Positions 56,537-64,000 of a stretch of 64,000 nt of DNA are shown in pieces. The DNA is from Bordetella flabilis (GTDB taxonomy: Bacteria > Pseudomonadota > Gammaproteobacteria > Burkholderiales > Burkholderiaceae_B). A model generated the notes under the pieces. It had not been told where the DNA came from and searched no databases. It was given only the letters and a program-made list of their open reading frames with translations. A program made the translations under genes and the position numbers. Within the stretch, counting starts at the first letter, position 1; each line of letters starts with the position of its first letter. The stretch lies in the NCBI RefSeq assembly GCF_001676725.1, contig NZ_CP016172.1, positions 2,728,001-2,792,000 on the forward strand, in the 5' to 3' direction.

Positions 56537-57685
56537 TCAAGACCGATGGTCGACCGCGTAGTCGCGGCACGCTGCCAGGTCGGGTTCGCTCCCTAGCCCG
56601 GGCGCATCGGGCAGCGTGACGACGCCATCCACCGGTCGCAGGCGATCGCCGCCGAACCGCTCCCGCAGCGGATTGGGATTGGAGTCCACTTCGGCATAGC
56701 CAGGGCCCCCGGCGATCGCTTTCAGGTGCAACGAGGCCAACTGGCCGACGCCGCCGCCCAGCCAGTGGGGGCAGAACATCCGGCCTTGCGCCATCGCGCG
56801 CCGGGCGACGGGCAGGCAGCCGCTGAAGCCGCCCCATTTGCCCAGGTCAGGCTGGATGACGCGCAGCGCGCCGGCCTCGATGGCGGCGTCGAATTCGACG
56901 TCGCCGCGCAGGTTTTCGCCGCCCGCCAGCGGCACGGGGCTGGCCGCGGCCAGGCTGCGCCAATCGTCCGCGCCATGGTCGGCCGGTATGGGTTCTTCCA
57001 GCCAGATCGGCCGCAGCTCGGCCAGGCGCGCGCTCATGTCGCGTGCCTCGGCCAGCGACCATGCCTGGTTTGCATCGACCATCAGCGTGGCGTCCGGCCC
57101 GAACGCGTCGCGCAGCGAGCGCAGGTTCGCCACGTCGCGCGCCGCGCCGAAGCCGACCTTCAGCTTGAAGGCGCGATAGCCTTCCGCATGCTTCGCGGCC
57201 GCCAGTTCGGCGGGGTTCGTGGGGTTCAGCCCCGAGGCGTAGACCTGGACCTGCGGCGCCCCGCCCAGCAGGCGCCACAAGGGCTGGCCCAGCCGGCGCG
57301 CGGCCAGGTCCCACAGCGCCACGTCCAGCCCGGCGATGACCTGGGCGATGGTGCCCGGCTCGCCGCTCTGGATCGCCAGCACGCGCAAGCGCCGCGTCAG
57401 GGCCTCGTAGGCTTCGGTGGGATGGGACCACGGCCGTTCCAGCAGCACGGCGGCCGCGTAGGCGTCGATCATGCGCGCCCGATGTTCCGCGCCCACGCTG
57501 GGGAAGTTGCACCAGACCTCGCCCCAGCCATATGCGCCGTCGTCATCCTGTACGCGCACCAGCAACGCCGGACGGTCGACCATGGTGCCGAACGATGTCT
57601 GCACGGGCTGGGCAATCGGCGCGCGGAAGACCATGGCATCGATCTTCGCGATGCGTAGCGGCGTGGAGGCGGGCAAGGGCAGCAT
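56537..57685 (-). CDS. Mandelate racemase/muconate lactonizing-type enzyme of operon C
   Basis: A 382-residue enolase-superfamily enzyme. The catalytic pair AFKLKVG (K164-x-K166), metal ligands in MVDANQAWS, WLEEPIPAD and AGGENLRG, and the HW of FCPHWLGGG are all present. The HW in place of HTS or HAW resembles a distinct subgroup. It is the last gene of operon C, 117 bp after the GMC oxidoreductase. A dehydratase or epimerase on a sugar acid is probable. Confidence 0.9.
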   Translation of the reverse strand: MLPLPASTPLRIAKIDAMVFRAPIAQPVQTSFGTMVDRPALLVRVQDDDGAYGWGEVWCNFPSVGAEHRARMIDAYAAAVLLERPWSHPTEAYEALTRRLRVLAIQSGEPGTIAQVIAGLDVALWDLAARRLGQPLWRLLGGAPQVQVYASGLNPTNPAELAAAKHAEGYRAFKLKVGFGAARDVANLRSLRDAFGPDATLMVDANQAWSLAEARDMSARLAELRPIWLEEPIPADHGADDWRSLAAASPVPLAGGENLRGDVEFDAAIEAGALRVIQPDLGKWGGFSGCLPVARRAMAQGRMFCPHWLGGGVGQLASLHLKAIAGGPGYAEVDSNPNPLRERFGGDRLRPVDGVVTLPDAPGLGSEPDLAACRDYAVDHRS

Positions 57686-57802
57686 AAGGTGATGCCTTCG
57701 AAAAAGAGGGGATGCAGGGGAAGGCGGCGCGCGCCGCGAAGGGGCCCGCGTGCCTTCGGTCCGCCGAGCGGGCGCCGAGGCGGCCCGCGGTGCGCGCCGG
57801 GG

Positions 57803-59449
57803 TCATGCGGCGTGTTCCAGGGCGGGCAGGGCGGCTTCCTCGAGCACGTGGCTGGCACCTTTCTCGCCGATCATGATGGCGGCCGCATTGGTATTGGCCG
57901 ACACCATATCGGGCATCACCGATGCATCGATGACGCGCAGCCGGCGTACGCCGCGCACGTTCAGGGAAGGATCCACCACCGCGCCCTCGTCGGTGCCCAT
58001 GCGGCAGGTCCCGACCGGGTGGAACACGGTGCCGCCCGCGCGCTTGGCGAACTCCACGATATGCGCACGCGTGCGGCTTTCCGGCCCCGGCAGGACCTCG
58101 GCCTCGACCAGGCCCGCGAACGCCGGCTGGCGGTAGATTTCGCGCAGCATCTCCACGCCGGCGGCCAGCGTGTCGCGGTCGATGGGCTCGCTCAGGTAAT
58201 TCGTCTCGATCCGGGGCGGGTCCAGCGGATCGGCCGAACGGATCTGGATGCGGCCGCGCGAAGCGGGCCGGCACTGGCAGGCCGAGGCGGTGAAGCCGGG
58301 GTAGTCGTGCAGCGGCGTGCCGGGCTTGTCCACCGAAAGCGGCATCACATTGAACTGCATATCGGCACGGCCCTCGCGCGCGTACTGGGTGGCGGCGAAT
58401 CCGCCCACCTGGCCGGCGCCCACCGTCAGCGGCCCGGATCGCTTGACCAGCCATTCCAGTCCCATGGCCGCCAGGCGATAGGGATTGCGCACGTCGTTGT
58501 TCAAGGACATCTTTTTTTTCAGGCGCACGATGGTGCGCGCCTGGTAGTGGTCCTTCAGGTTCTCGCCGACCTCCGGGGCATCGACCACCACCTCGATGCC
58601 GTGGCGGCGCAGCAGCGCGGCCGGGCCGATGCCGGACAGCTGCAGCAATTGCGGCGACTGGATCGCGCCGGCGCTCAGGATGACCTCGCGATCGGCCCGC
58701 GTGCGGCGCGCCGTGCCGCCATGCACCCATTCGACACCGGTGGCGGCATCCCCCTCGAAGAGGATGCGGTGCACGTCGGCTTGGGTGACGATGGTCAGGT
58801 TGGGCCGTTCCATGACCGGCCGCAGGAAGGCCACCGCGGCGCTGGATCGCCAGCCGTTGCGGATGGTCAACTGGTAAGGGCCGACGCCATAGTCGCTGGC
58901 GCCGTTGAAGTCCGGGTTGTAGGGCAGGCCGAACTGCTGCCCGGCCTCGACCCAGGCCTGGCAATAGGGATGGTCGTTCTTCAGGTCGGAAACGCCCAGC
59001 TCGCCGCTGCCGCCGTGGTACGCGCTTGCGCCGCGCTCGTAGCCCTCGGAGCGCTTGAAGTACGGCAGCACGGAGCGATAGTTCCAGTCCGTGGCGCCCA
59101 GCGCTTCCCAATGGTCGTAGTCGCGGTGCTGCCCGCGGATATAGAGCAGCCCGTTGATGGAGCTGGAGCCGCCCAGCACACGGCCGCGGGGCCAGACGAT
59201 GTTGCGGCCGGCCGTGCCTTCGCAGCCTTCCGTATCGAACAGGCGTGAGAAGCGGGTGTCGTAGATGGTGCGGAAATAGCCCACCGGCAAATGCAGCCAG
59301 AAGTTCCGGTTCGGCTTGCCGGATTCCAGCAGCAGCACCTTGACCGACGGGTCGCGCGACAGCCGGTTGGCCAGCACGCAGCCCGCCGAGCCGGCGCCCA
59401 CGATGATGTAGTCATAGACCGCCTGCGGTCCCTTGCCGATGCCGCTCAT
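57803..59449 (-). CDS. GMC family FAD oxidoreductase (choline dehydrogenase-like)
   Basis: A 548-residue flavoprotein alcohol oxidase or dehydrogenase. The FAD loop is YDYIIVGAGSAGCVLANRLS near 12-31. GRVLGGSSSINGLLYIRGQ near 92-110 is GMC signature 1; GAIQSPQLLQLSGIGP near 265-280 is signature 2. The C-terminal GTVFHPVGTCRMG carries the active-site His. Start ATG overlaps the receptor stop by 4 nt. It would oxidise an alcohol group of the substrate brought in by the neighbouring importer. Confidence 0.94.
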   Translation of the reverse strand: MSGIGKGPQAVYDYIIVGAGSAGCVLANRLSRDPSVKVLLLESGKPNRNFWLHLPVGYFRTIYDTRFSRLFDTEGCEGTAGRNIVWPRGRVLGGSSSINGLLYIRGQHRDYDHWEALGATDWNYRSVLPYFKRSEGYERGASAYHGGSGELGVSDLKNDHPYCQAWVEAGQQFGLPYNPDFNGASDYGVGPYQLTIRNGWRSSAAVAFLRPVMERPNLTIVTQADVHRILFEGDAATGVEWVHGGTARRTRADREVILSAGAIQSPQLLQLSGIGPAALLRRHGIEVVVDAPEVGENLKDHYQARTIVRLKKKMSLNNDVRNPYRLAAMGLEWLVKRSGPLTVGAGQVGGFAATQYAREGRADMQFNVMPLSVDKPGTPLHDYPGFTASACQCRPASRGRIQIRSADPLDPPRIETNYLSEPIDRDTLAAGVEMLREIYRQPAFAGLVEAEVLPGPESRTRAHIVEFAKRAGGTVFHPVGTCRMGTDEGAVVDPSLNVRGVRRLRVIDASVMPDMVSANTNAAAIMIGEKGASHVLEEAALPALEHAA

Positions 59450-60444
59450 GCCTTCACGATATCCAGGTAGAGTTTCGGATCGAAGTACTGCGCGGCGGGC
59501 ACGGCGTTGGGGATGCTGGCGAAGTCGACGAAGAAGTCCGTGACCTGCTGCAGCCACTTCGTCACCGTGCCGTCGGCATAGAGCTTGGCCCAGGCCCGCG
59601 AGTCGAACATCTTCTGGGCCTTGTACTGCTCCTTGATATCCGACAGCGGCACGTTCGGATAGTATTTTTTCTGCAGCAGCTCCAGCGATTCGTCCGGGTG
59701 CGCCACCATGTGGTCGTTGGCCTGCACCCAGGCCTGGATGATGCGCTTGAGCGCGTCCTTGTTCTTGTCGTAGTAGTCGTTGCGCGCCGCCCAGCCGCCG
59801 ACAATTGCCGTGTCCGGGTAGTACTTGGAGGCATCCACCAGCATCCTTGCCGAAGGCACGCGGTCGCGCACGGCGATATTGAACGGAACCCACAGCGCCA
59901 CCGCGGGCACCGCCTTGGAGATGAAGGCGGACGTCGCGTCCTGCATGCGCTGGTTGACGATCTGTACGTCCTTTTTGGGGTCTATGCCGTTGGCGCGCAA
60001 GGCCTTGTCCAGGAAGACGTGGGCCGTGGTGCCGGTGGTGGTCGATATCTTCTTGCCCTTGAGGTCCGCCAGGCTGTTGACGCCCATATCGGGATGCACC
60101 CACAACTGCGCCGTGGCGAACTCGACGTCGTTGATCAGGAATACCTTGCCCTGGCCGCGCGCGGGAAAGTTCGACATGACCGCGCCGGTGCTCAGGACGT
60201 CGATACTGCCGCCGCTCATGGACTGGAACAGTTCGAGTCCGGTCTGGAACTGGATGAACTCCGGATCCAGGCCGGCCTTTTTCCACAAGCCCATGGACTC
60301 GGCCAGCCACAGTTGCCCGTCCACCGCCAGCGTGTGCAGGTAGCCGACCTTGATCTTCTGCGTGGCCTGGGCATATGCCAAGGGCGCGTGCAGGGCGGTC
60401 GCGGCGCCGGCGGCGGCCAGCTGGATGAAAGTGCGTCGTTTCAT
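59446..60444 (-). CDS. ABC receptor of the nitrate/sulfonate/NMT1 type
   Basis: Periplasmic binding protein, 332 residues, TauA/SsuA/NMT1-like superfamily. It has an N-terminal signal (MKRRTFIQLAAAGAATALHA, with an RR) cleaved near AYA. KIKVGYLHTLAVDGQLWLAE begins the mature part; MGLWKKAGLDPEFIQFQTG and GGSIDVLSTGAV are typical. GAGGAG lies 7 nt before the ATG. It sits with its ATPase and permease in operon C and overlaps the GMC gene by 4 nt. Context of an alcohol oxidase argues against a simple sulfonate. Confidence 0.9.
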   Translation of the reverse strand: MKRRTFIQLAAAGAATALHAPLAYAQATQKIKVGYLHTLAVDGQLWLAESMGLWKKAGLDPEFIQFQTGLELFQSMSGGSIDVLSTGAVMSNFPARGQGKVFLINDVEFATAQLWVHPDMGVNSLADLKGKKISTTTGTTAHVFLDKALRANGIDPKKDVQIVNQRMQDATSAFISKAVPAVALWVPFNIAVRDRVPSARMLVDASKYYPDTAIVGGWAARNDYYDKNKDALKRIIQAWVQANDHMVAHPDESLELLQKKYYPNVPLSDIKEQYKAQKMFDSRAWAKLYADGTVTKWLQQVTDFFVDFASIPNAVPAAQYFDPKLYLDIVKA

Positions 60445-60512
60445 GTGTGTCTCCTCGTGGTCTTGTTGTATCGAGAGGCTGCCATGCAGGCCCGGTCGCG
60501 GTCGGCCGGACC

Positions 60513-61331
60513 CTAAATCGTCACGGGCGCGCGGGCCTGGGCTTCCTGGGCCGCGTATTCGCGCATGACCGAATCGTGGATGCGGGCGCGCAGCGCGTTG
60601 AACTGGGGCGTTTCCTGCAGCGCGCGGCGCCGGGGATACGGGAAGGGGATCTCGATGACCTCCCGTATCCGCGACGGACGTGCGGATATCACCAGGACCT
60701 TGTTGGACAGATACACCGCCTCTTCCACGGAATGGGTGATCAGCAGCACGCTCTTGCCTTCCGCGTGCAGCACGTCCAGCAGCAGGTCATGCATGGCGCT
60801 GCGGGTTTGCGCGTCCAGTGCGCCGAAAGGCTCGTCCATCAGCACGAATTCCGGATGCACCGCATAGGTGCGCGCCAGCGCCAGGCGCTGCCGCATGCCG
60901 CCGGACAGTGTCTTGGGATAGGCCTTGCGGAAATCGGCCAGCCCCATCAGGGCCAGGTAGCGCTCGATAATCGCTCTTTTCTCGGCGGCGCCCAGCCGGG
61001 CATTGTGTTTCAGGTTGAGGCCGAAGGCGATGTTCTGCTCCACCGTGAGCCACGGGAACACGCCGTATTCCTGGAACATCACGCCGCGATCGGGGCCGGG
61101 CCCTTCGATGACCTTGCCGTCCAGCGTGACCTGGCCCCGCGTGGGCTTGATAAAGCCCGCCGCCATGTTCATCAAGGTCGTCTTGCCGCAGCCGGAAGGC
61201 CCCACCAGCGATACGAAGTCGCCCTGGTTTACGGAGAACGACATGTCGCGCACGACGTCCAGCGCGCCATGCGGCGTGCGGAACTGCATCGACACGTTAT
61301 CGAAGCGGATGCGCTCGTCGGGGTGTTGCAT
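60513..61331 (-). CDS. ABC transporter ATP-binding protein (TauB/SsuB type)
   Basis: A cytoplasmic ATPase of 272 residues. Walker A is GPSGCGKTTLMN near 44-55; the signature is LSGGMRQRLALART near 137-150; Walker B is FVLMDEPFGALD. SVEEAVYLSNKVLVISARPS follows the H-loop. The start at 61331 is 2 bp after the permease stop. It is the ATPase of the operon C importer. Confidence 0.94.
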   Translation of the reverse strand: MQHPDERIRFDNVSMQFRTPHGALDVVRDMSFSVNQGDFVSLVGPSGCGKTTLMNMAAGFIKPTRGQVTLDGKVIEGPGPDRGVMFQEYGVFPWLTVEQNIAFGLNLKHNARLGAAEKRAIIERYLALMGLADFRKAYPKTLSGGMRQRLALARTYAVHPEFVLMDEPFGALDAQTRSAMHDLLLDVLHAEGKSVLLITHSVEEAVYLSNKVLVISARPSRIREVIEIPFPYPRRRALQETPQFNALRARIHDSVMREYAAQEAQARAPVTI

Positions 61332-61333
61332 GA

Positions 61334-62113
61334 TCAGTTCTCCGTTTTGTCCTGCCAACTGACCAGGCGGCGCGACAGCGCGCGCAGGCCCAGGTCCATC
61401 AACAGCGCCAGGACGCCGATGCAGATAATGCCCAGGTAGATGGTGCGCAGGTCGAAAAACGCCGAGGCGTTCTGGATCATCGCGCCCAGGCCCTGCTGGG
61501 CGGCCACCAGTTCGGACGCGACCAGCGTGGCCCACGCCACGCCCAGCGCCACGCGCAGGGCCGTCAGCATGTGCGGCACGGCCATGGGCACGATGACCTT
61601 CAGGAAGATTTCCAGGTCGGTCGCGCCCAGGGTACGCGCGACACGGATATAGACCGGGCTGATCTGCGTCATGCCTTCGTACATCACGATGACCGCCGCG
61701 AAGAACGACGCATAGAAAAGAATGGCGATCTTGGCCAGCTCGCCGATGCCCAGGTAGACGATCACCAGCGGAATCAGCGCGATGGGCGGCAGGGCGCGGA
61801 AGAAATTGATCAGGGGGTCGACGAAGCGGCGTACCGGCGCGTACCAGCCGATCAGGAAGCCGACCGGAACCGCCGCCACCATGCCCAGCAGCAGGCCGGC
61901 CACCACCCGCTGCACCGACATCAGGATGTTGGGCAGCAGCTCGCCCTGGCTGAGCCGGCTCCAGAAAGTCTGCAAGACCTCCAGCGGGGAAGGCAGCAGG
62001 GCGGGATTGATCACGCCCGATATGCGCAACGCCACCCAGCCGAGCACCAGGAATACGAAGGGCAGGAGGGCCCAGCCCAGGCTGCTGGCCGCGCGGGTAC
62101 TGCTTCTTGACAT
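61334..62113 (-). CDS. ABC transporter permease (TauC/SsuC type)
   Basis: A 259-residue inner-membrane permease with about six helices. The EAA loop is ARTLGATDLEIFLKVIVPMA near 158-177; the first helix follows the Ser/Arg-rich start (LLPFVFLVLGWVAL). AAGGAG precedes ATG 62113. It heads operon C's importer genes (permease, ATPase, receptor), with a GntR/UTRA gene 124 bp upstream on the same strand. Confidence 0.93.
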   Translation of the reverse strand: MSRSSTRAASSLGWALLPFVFLVLGWVALRISGVINPALLPSPLEVLQTFWSRLSQGELLPNILMSVQRVVAGLLLGMVAAVPVGFLIGWYAPVRRFVDPLINFFRALPPIALIPLVIVYLGIGELAKIAILFYASFFAAVIVMYEGMTQISPVYIRVARTLGATDLEIFLKVIVPMAVPHMLTALRVALGVAWATLVASELVAAQQGLGAMIQNASAFFDLRTIYLGIICIGVLALLMDLGLRALSRRLVSWQDKTEN

Positions 62114-62237
62114 CGATGTCTCCTTATGGGCCGTGGCCGGCCTTTCTGGTGCCGGCGTTACCGGCCGTATTCGCCGTATCCGTGGCATTGCCGCGCCCTC
62201 GGATATCGCCGCCGCGCCGTTCCGTGCGCCCGGCCTC

Positions 62238-63014
62238 CTAGCCGGGAGACCGCTTCTTCCGGGACCTGCGTCCCGCCTGCATCAGATCGGTTTCGATCTG
62301 GATCATCTGCGCCGGGTACTGGATATGCGCGTAATAGACGATGCGCCCGTCCGTATCGACCAGTGCCCGGCAGACATCGGCGATCGGATCGCTGACGCCG
62401 ATGTCCAAGTGCGCGGCCGTCTCCTCGTCGGAAACGGTGATGCGCATCACCTGCGGTGCCGCCGTGATCGTGACATCCTTTCGCGCCGCCAGTTGTGGAA
62501 CGACGGTCGCGCTGCTGAAGGCGGCCGGATCGGAATCGAAGATGGCCTTGTCCAGGTAGATGTCGATCAGGCAGTACGGCACCTCGTTGTGATAGTGCAC
62601 GCGCCGCAGCCGGTGATAGGCCGTGCCTACGTTGCCGAAAGGGAAGGCCGGCACCAGGGGCCGCTCGGCCTGTTCGATATGCAGCAGCCGTATCTTCAGG
62701 TTGGCGACCGTGCCGACCAGTTCGTCGAAGGTATTGGGCAGCTTGAACCAGCGCTGTTCCGACAGGTCCTTCGCGACGAAGGTGCCGCGGCCGCGCGTGC
62801 GTCGCACGATGCCCAGGCCTTCCAGCTGGTTGAGCGCCGCGCGCAGCGTGATGCGCGATACCTCGTACTCCTTCTCCAGTTCGTCGAGCGTGGGGATCTG
62901 GGCGCCGAACGCCCATTCCTGGCTTTCGATTTTCTGGCGCATCAGGCTGGCCACCTGCAGGTACAGGGGGACGCGGCTGCGACGCAGTACCGACTCCGCT
63001 GGCGCGTTCATCAT
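62238..63014 (-). CDS. GntR-family regulator (HutC/UTRA type)
   Basis: A 258-residue regulator. The helix-turn-helix is PTLDELEKEYEVSRITLRAA near 41-60, then QLEGLGIVRRTRGRGTFVAK. The rest is a UTRA effector domain, with the DICRAL-like IADVCRALVDTDGRIVYYAH near the C-terminus. UTRA domains bind small metabolites. By orientation it may be the first gene of operon C. A 13-bp inverted repeat abuts its start codon. Confidence 0.9.
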   Translation of the reverse strand: MMNAPAESVLRRSRVPLYLQVASLMRQKIESQEWAFGAQIPTLDELEKEYEVSRITLRAALNQLEGLGIVRRTRGRGTFVAKDLSEQRWFKLPNTFDELVGTVANLKIRLLHIEQAERPLVPAFPFGNVGTAYHRLRRVHYHNEVPYCLIDIYLDKAIFDSDPAAFSSATVVPQLAARKDVTITAAPQVMRITVSDEETAAHLDIGVSDPIADVCRALVDTDGRIVYYAHIQYPAQMIQIETDLMQAGRRSRKKRSPG

Positions 63015-63027
63015 AAAGTCATACTTT
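63015..63027. promoter_or_regulatory. AAAGT-N3-ACTTT inverted repeat at the UTRA regulator start
   Basis: AAAGTCATACTTT directly precedes the regulator start codon at 63014. Its location suits autorepression by the UTRA protein; no second copy is visible before the permease. Short repeat, so tentative. Confidence 0.4.
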
Positions 63028-63124
63028 CAAGCACAATGCAGGCATTCTACCGGCTGTGCATGGCGCGGCCAGGGTGGTTTTCCCTAATGTCGGGCGTGTG
63101 GCGGCGGGGCTCGGCCGGGCGGTT

Positions 63125-63826
63125 TCAGCCGGCGCGCACGTAGTCCGGATAACGCCGGCAGATATCCTCGATCTGGCTCAAGGTGCCGGACAGGTGTTCG
63201 CGCAGCGCCTCCTGGGCCCGCCGCGCGTCGCGCGCGACGATGGCGTCGAGCACGCGCTGGTGGTCGACCAGGATGCGCTCCGCCTTGCCGGCTTCCGGCA
63301 GGTGCAGCCGGCGCAGGCGATCGACATGCCCGCTGTAGCGCTGCTCCAGCTCCCATAACCCGGCCACGCCGGCGGCTTCATGCATGTCCCGGTGGAAGGC
63401 CTGGTCGGCGGCGATGAACTGCGCATAGGCATTCGCCGCCAGGCTGGCGCGCTGCAGATCGATGTGCGCCTGCAGGCGCGCGGCCAGCACGGCGTCGGCG
63501 CGGCCCGACAGCACATGCACGATTTCCAGTTCGAGCGAGCGGCGCAGGAAGTGCGCCTGGCGCGCCGCGGCGATGTCGATGCGGCTCACCTCGGTGGTGT
63601 GCTGCGGGAAGATGTCGACCAATCCTTCCTCGCTCAGGCGCAGCAGGGCATCGCGGATGGGCGTCTGGCTCAGGCCGAAGGCCTCGGCCAGCTCCGGCCG
63701 CGACAGCACCGTGCCGGGTTCGAGCTCCATCGACACGATCAGTTCGCGCAGTTTCTCGAAGACCTGCGGTGCGGCGTGGCGCGAGCGGTCCAGGCGGGGC
63801 GACGAAAGGATGTCCGGCAGCGGCAT
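63125..63826 (-). CDS. GntR-family regulator (FCD type)
   Basis: A 233-residue FCD-type regulator. Helix-turn-helix: SRPELAEAFGLSQTPIRDAL; FCD domain with AAGVAGLWELEQRYSGHVDR and the metal-binding FHRDMHEAAG. The start at 63826 is preferred; the in-frame ATG at 63880 would begin right at the operator and add 18 unconserved residues. It diverges from the cut gene at the right edge, over a strong palindrome, so it probably controls that gene. Confidence 0.88.
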   Translation of the reverse strand: MPLPDILSSPRLDRSRHAAPQVFEKLRELIVSMELEPGTVLSRPELAEAFGLSQTPIRDALLRLSEEGLVDIFPQHTTEVSRIDIAAARQAHFLRRSLELEIVHVLSGRADAVLAARLQAHIDLQRASLAANAYAQFIAADQAFHRDMHEAAGVAGLWELEQRYSGHVDRLRRLHLPEAGKAERILVDHQRVLDAIVARDARRAQEALREHLSGTLSQIEDICRRYPDYVRAG

Positions 63827-63873
63827 GGCGGCGAGTGGCGTATGGGGGTGGGAATTGTAGCGGCGGATCCGCG

Positions 63874-63902
63874 TTGACATACTAATACATTAGTGTTTCA
63901 AT
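63874..63902 (+). promoter_or_regulatory. Promoter overlapped by a perfect ACTAAT-AC-ATTAGT operator
   Basis: TTGACA (63874-63879), 17 bp, TTCAAT (63897-63902) form a plausible sigma-70 promoter for the right-edge gene. The spacer carries ACTAATACATTAGT (63881-63894), a perfect 6-2-6 palindrome of the size bound by FCD-type GntR repressors. The divergent GntR gene is the natural candidate. Confidence 0.7.
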
Positions 63903-63962
63903 CGCCGTGAGACAAAGCCGCTGCCGTCCCCCGGCAGCCCACGACGACGACAAGTGGATTCC

Positions 63963-64000
63963 ATGACGCGTACCTACGAAAGCCTGCGCAGCGCCCGCTG
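63963..64000 (+). CDS. Cut 5' end of a possible IlvD/Edd-family dehydratase
   Basis: Only 12 codons are visible (MTRTYESLRSAR), after AAGTGGA and behind the operator-bearing promoter. LRSAR near the N-terminus is how many IlvD/Edd sugar-acid dehydratases begin (LRSxxWF), but this is too little for a firm call. It runs off the right edge. Confidence 0.4.
   Translation, partial: MTRTYESLRSAR

Noticed and set aside
59446..60310. Upstream extension of the GMC oxidoreductase frame
   Set aside because: The extension is a shadow of the receptor gene; the FAD motif begins shortly after ATG 59449, which overlaps the receptor stop.

Overview
The window is GC-rich, densely coded DNA that most resembles the Alcaligenaceae (Bordetella or Achromobacter type beta-proteobacteria). 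The clues are four Bug/TctC-type solute receptors, a recG-oxyR pair, many small substrate-specific catabolic operons each with its own LysR or GntR regulator, and a very large glycine-rich autotransporter. The genus is an inference from gene content; no rRNA or other marker gene is present, and I saw no tRNA, CRISPR array, insertion sequence or prophage.

Layout. 1-580: the cut 5' half of a ferric-iron ABC receptor with a Fur box upstream. 949-1725: fpr. 1791-5599: a Bug receptor plus split AtuA-family proteins, divergent from a LysR gene. 5657-9187: RidA, recG and oxyR. 9198-12671: an unrecognised 1157-residue protein wedged between oxyR and dps (12914-13417). 13445-17060: a small serine hydrolase, a branched-chain amino acid type receptor and AMP nucleosidase. 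17106-20116: two-subunit aconitase X, divergent from an iron alcohol dehydrogenase. 20428-27150: the 2240-residue autotransporter. 27230-33727: nitronate monooxygenase facing a five-gene polyamine-type ABC operon that ends in another Bug receptor. 34003-38092: a leuC/leuD/leuB-like set facing a LysR gene. 38359-40749: a nuclease-helicase fusion behind a near-consensus LexA box.

The right third is a run of catabolic operons, mostly on the minus strand. Operon A (46552 down to 41366) has a Bug receptor, two enolase-superfamily acid-sugar dehydratases, a fumarylacetoacetase-family hydrolase and a 2-hydroxyacid dehydrogenase, with a divergent GntR gene and a perfect 16-bp palindrome inside its promoter spacer. 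Operon B (56191 down to 48564) has a class V aminotransferase, a complete TctCBA transporter and a YdiJ-type FAD/Fe-S 2-hydroxyacid dehydrogenase, followed by a GntR gene. Operon C (62113 down to 56537) has an ABC importer, a GMC oxidoreductase and a third enolase-superfamily enzyme, below a GntR/UTRA gene. At the right edge an FCD-type GntR gene diverges from a cut gene whose first residues look like an IlvD/Edd dehydratase; an ACTAAT/ATTAGT palindrome lies in the promoter between them.

Stress functions cluster on the left (iron uptake, Fpr, OxyR, Dps), and organic-acid or sugar-acid scavenging dominates the right. The least explained items are the 1157-residue protein, the alternative leuCDB set, the autotransporter and the exact substrates of operons A to C.
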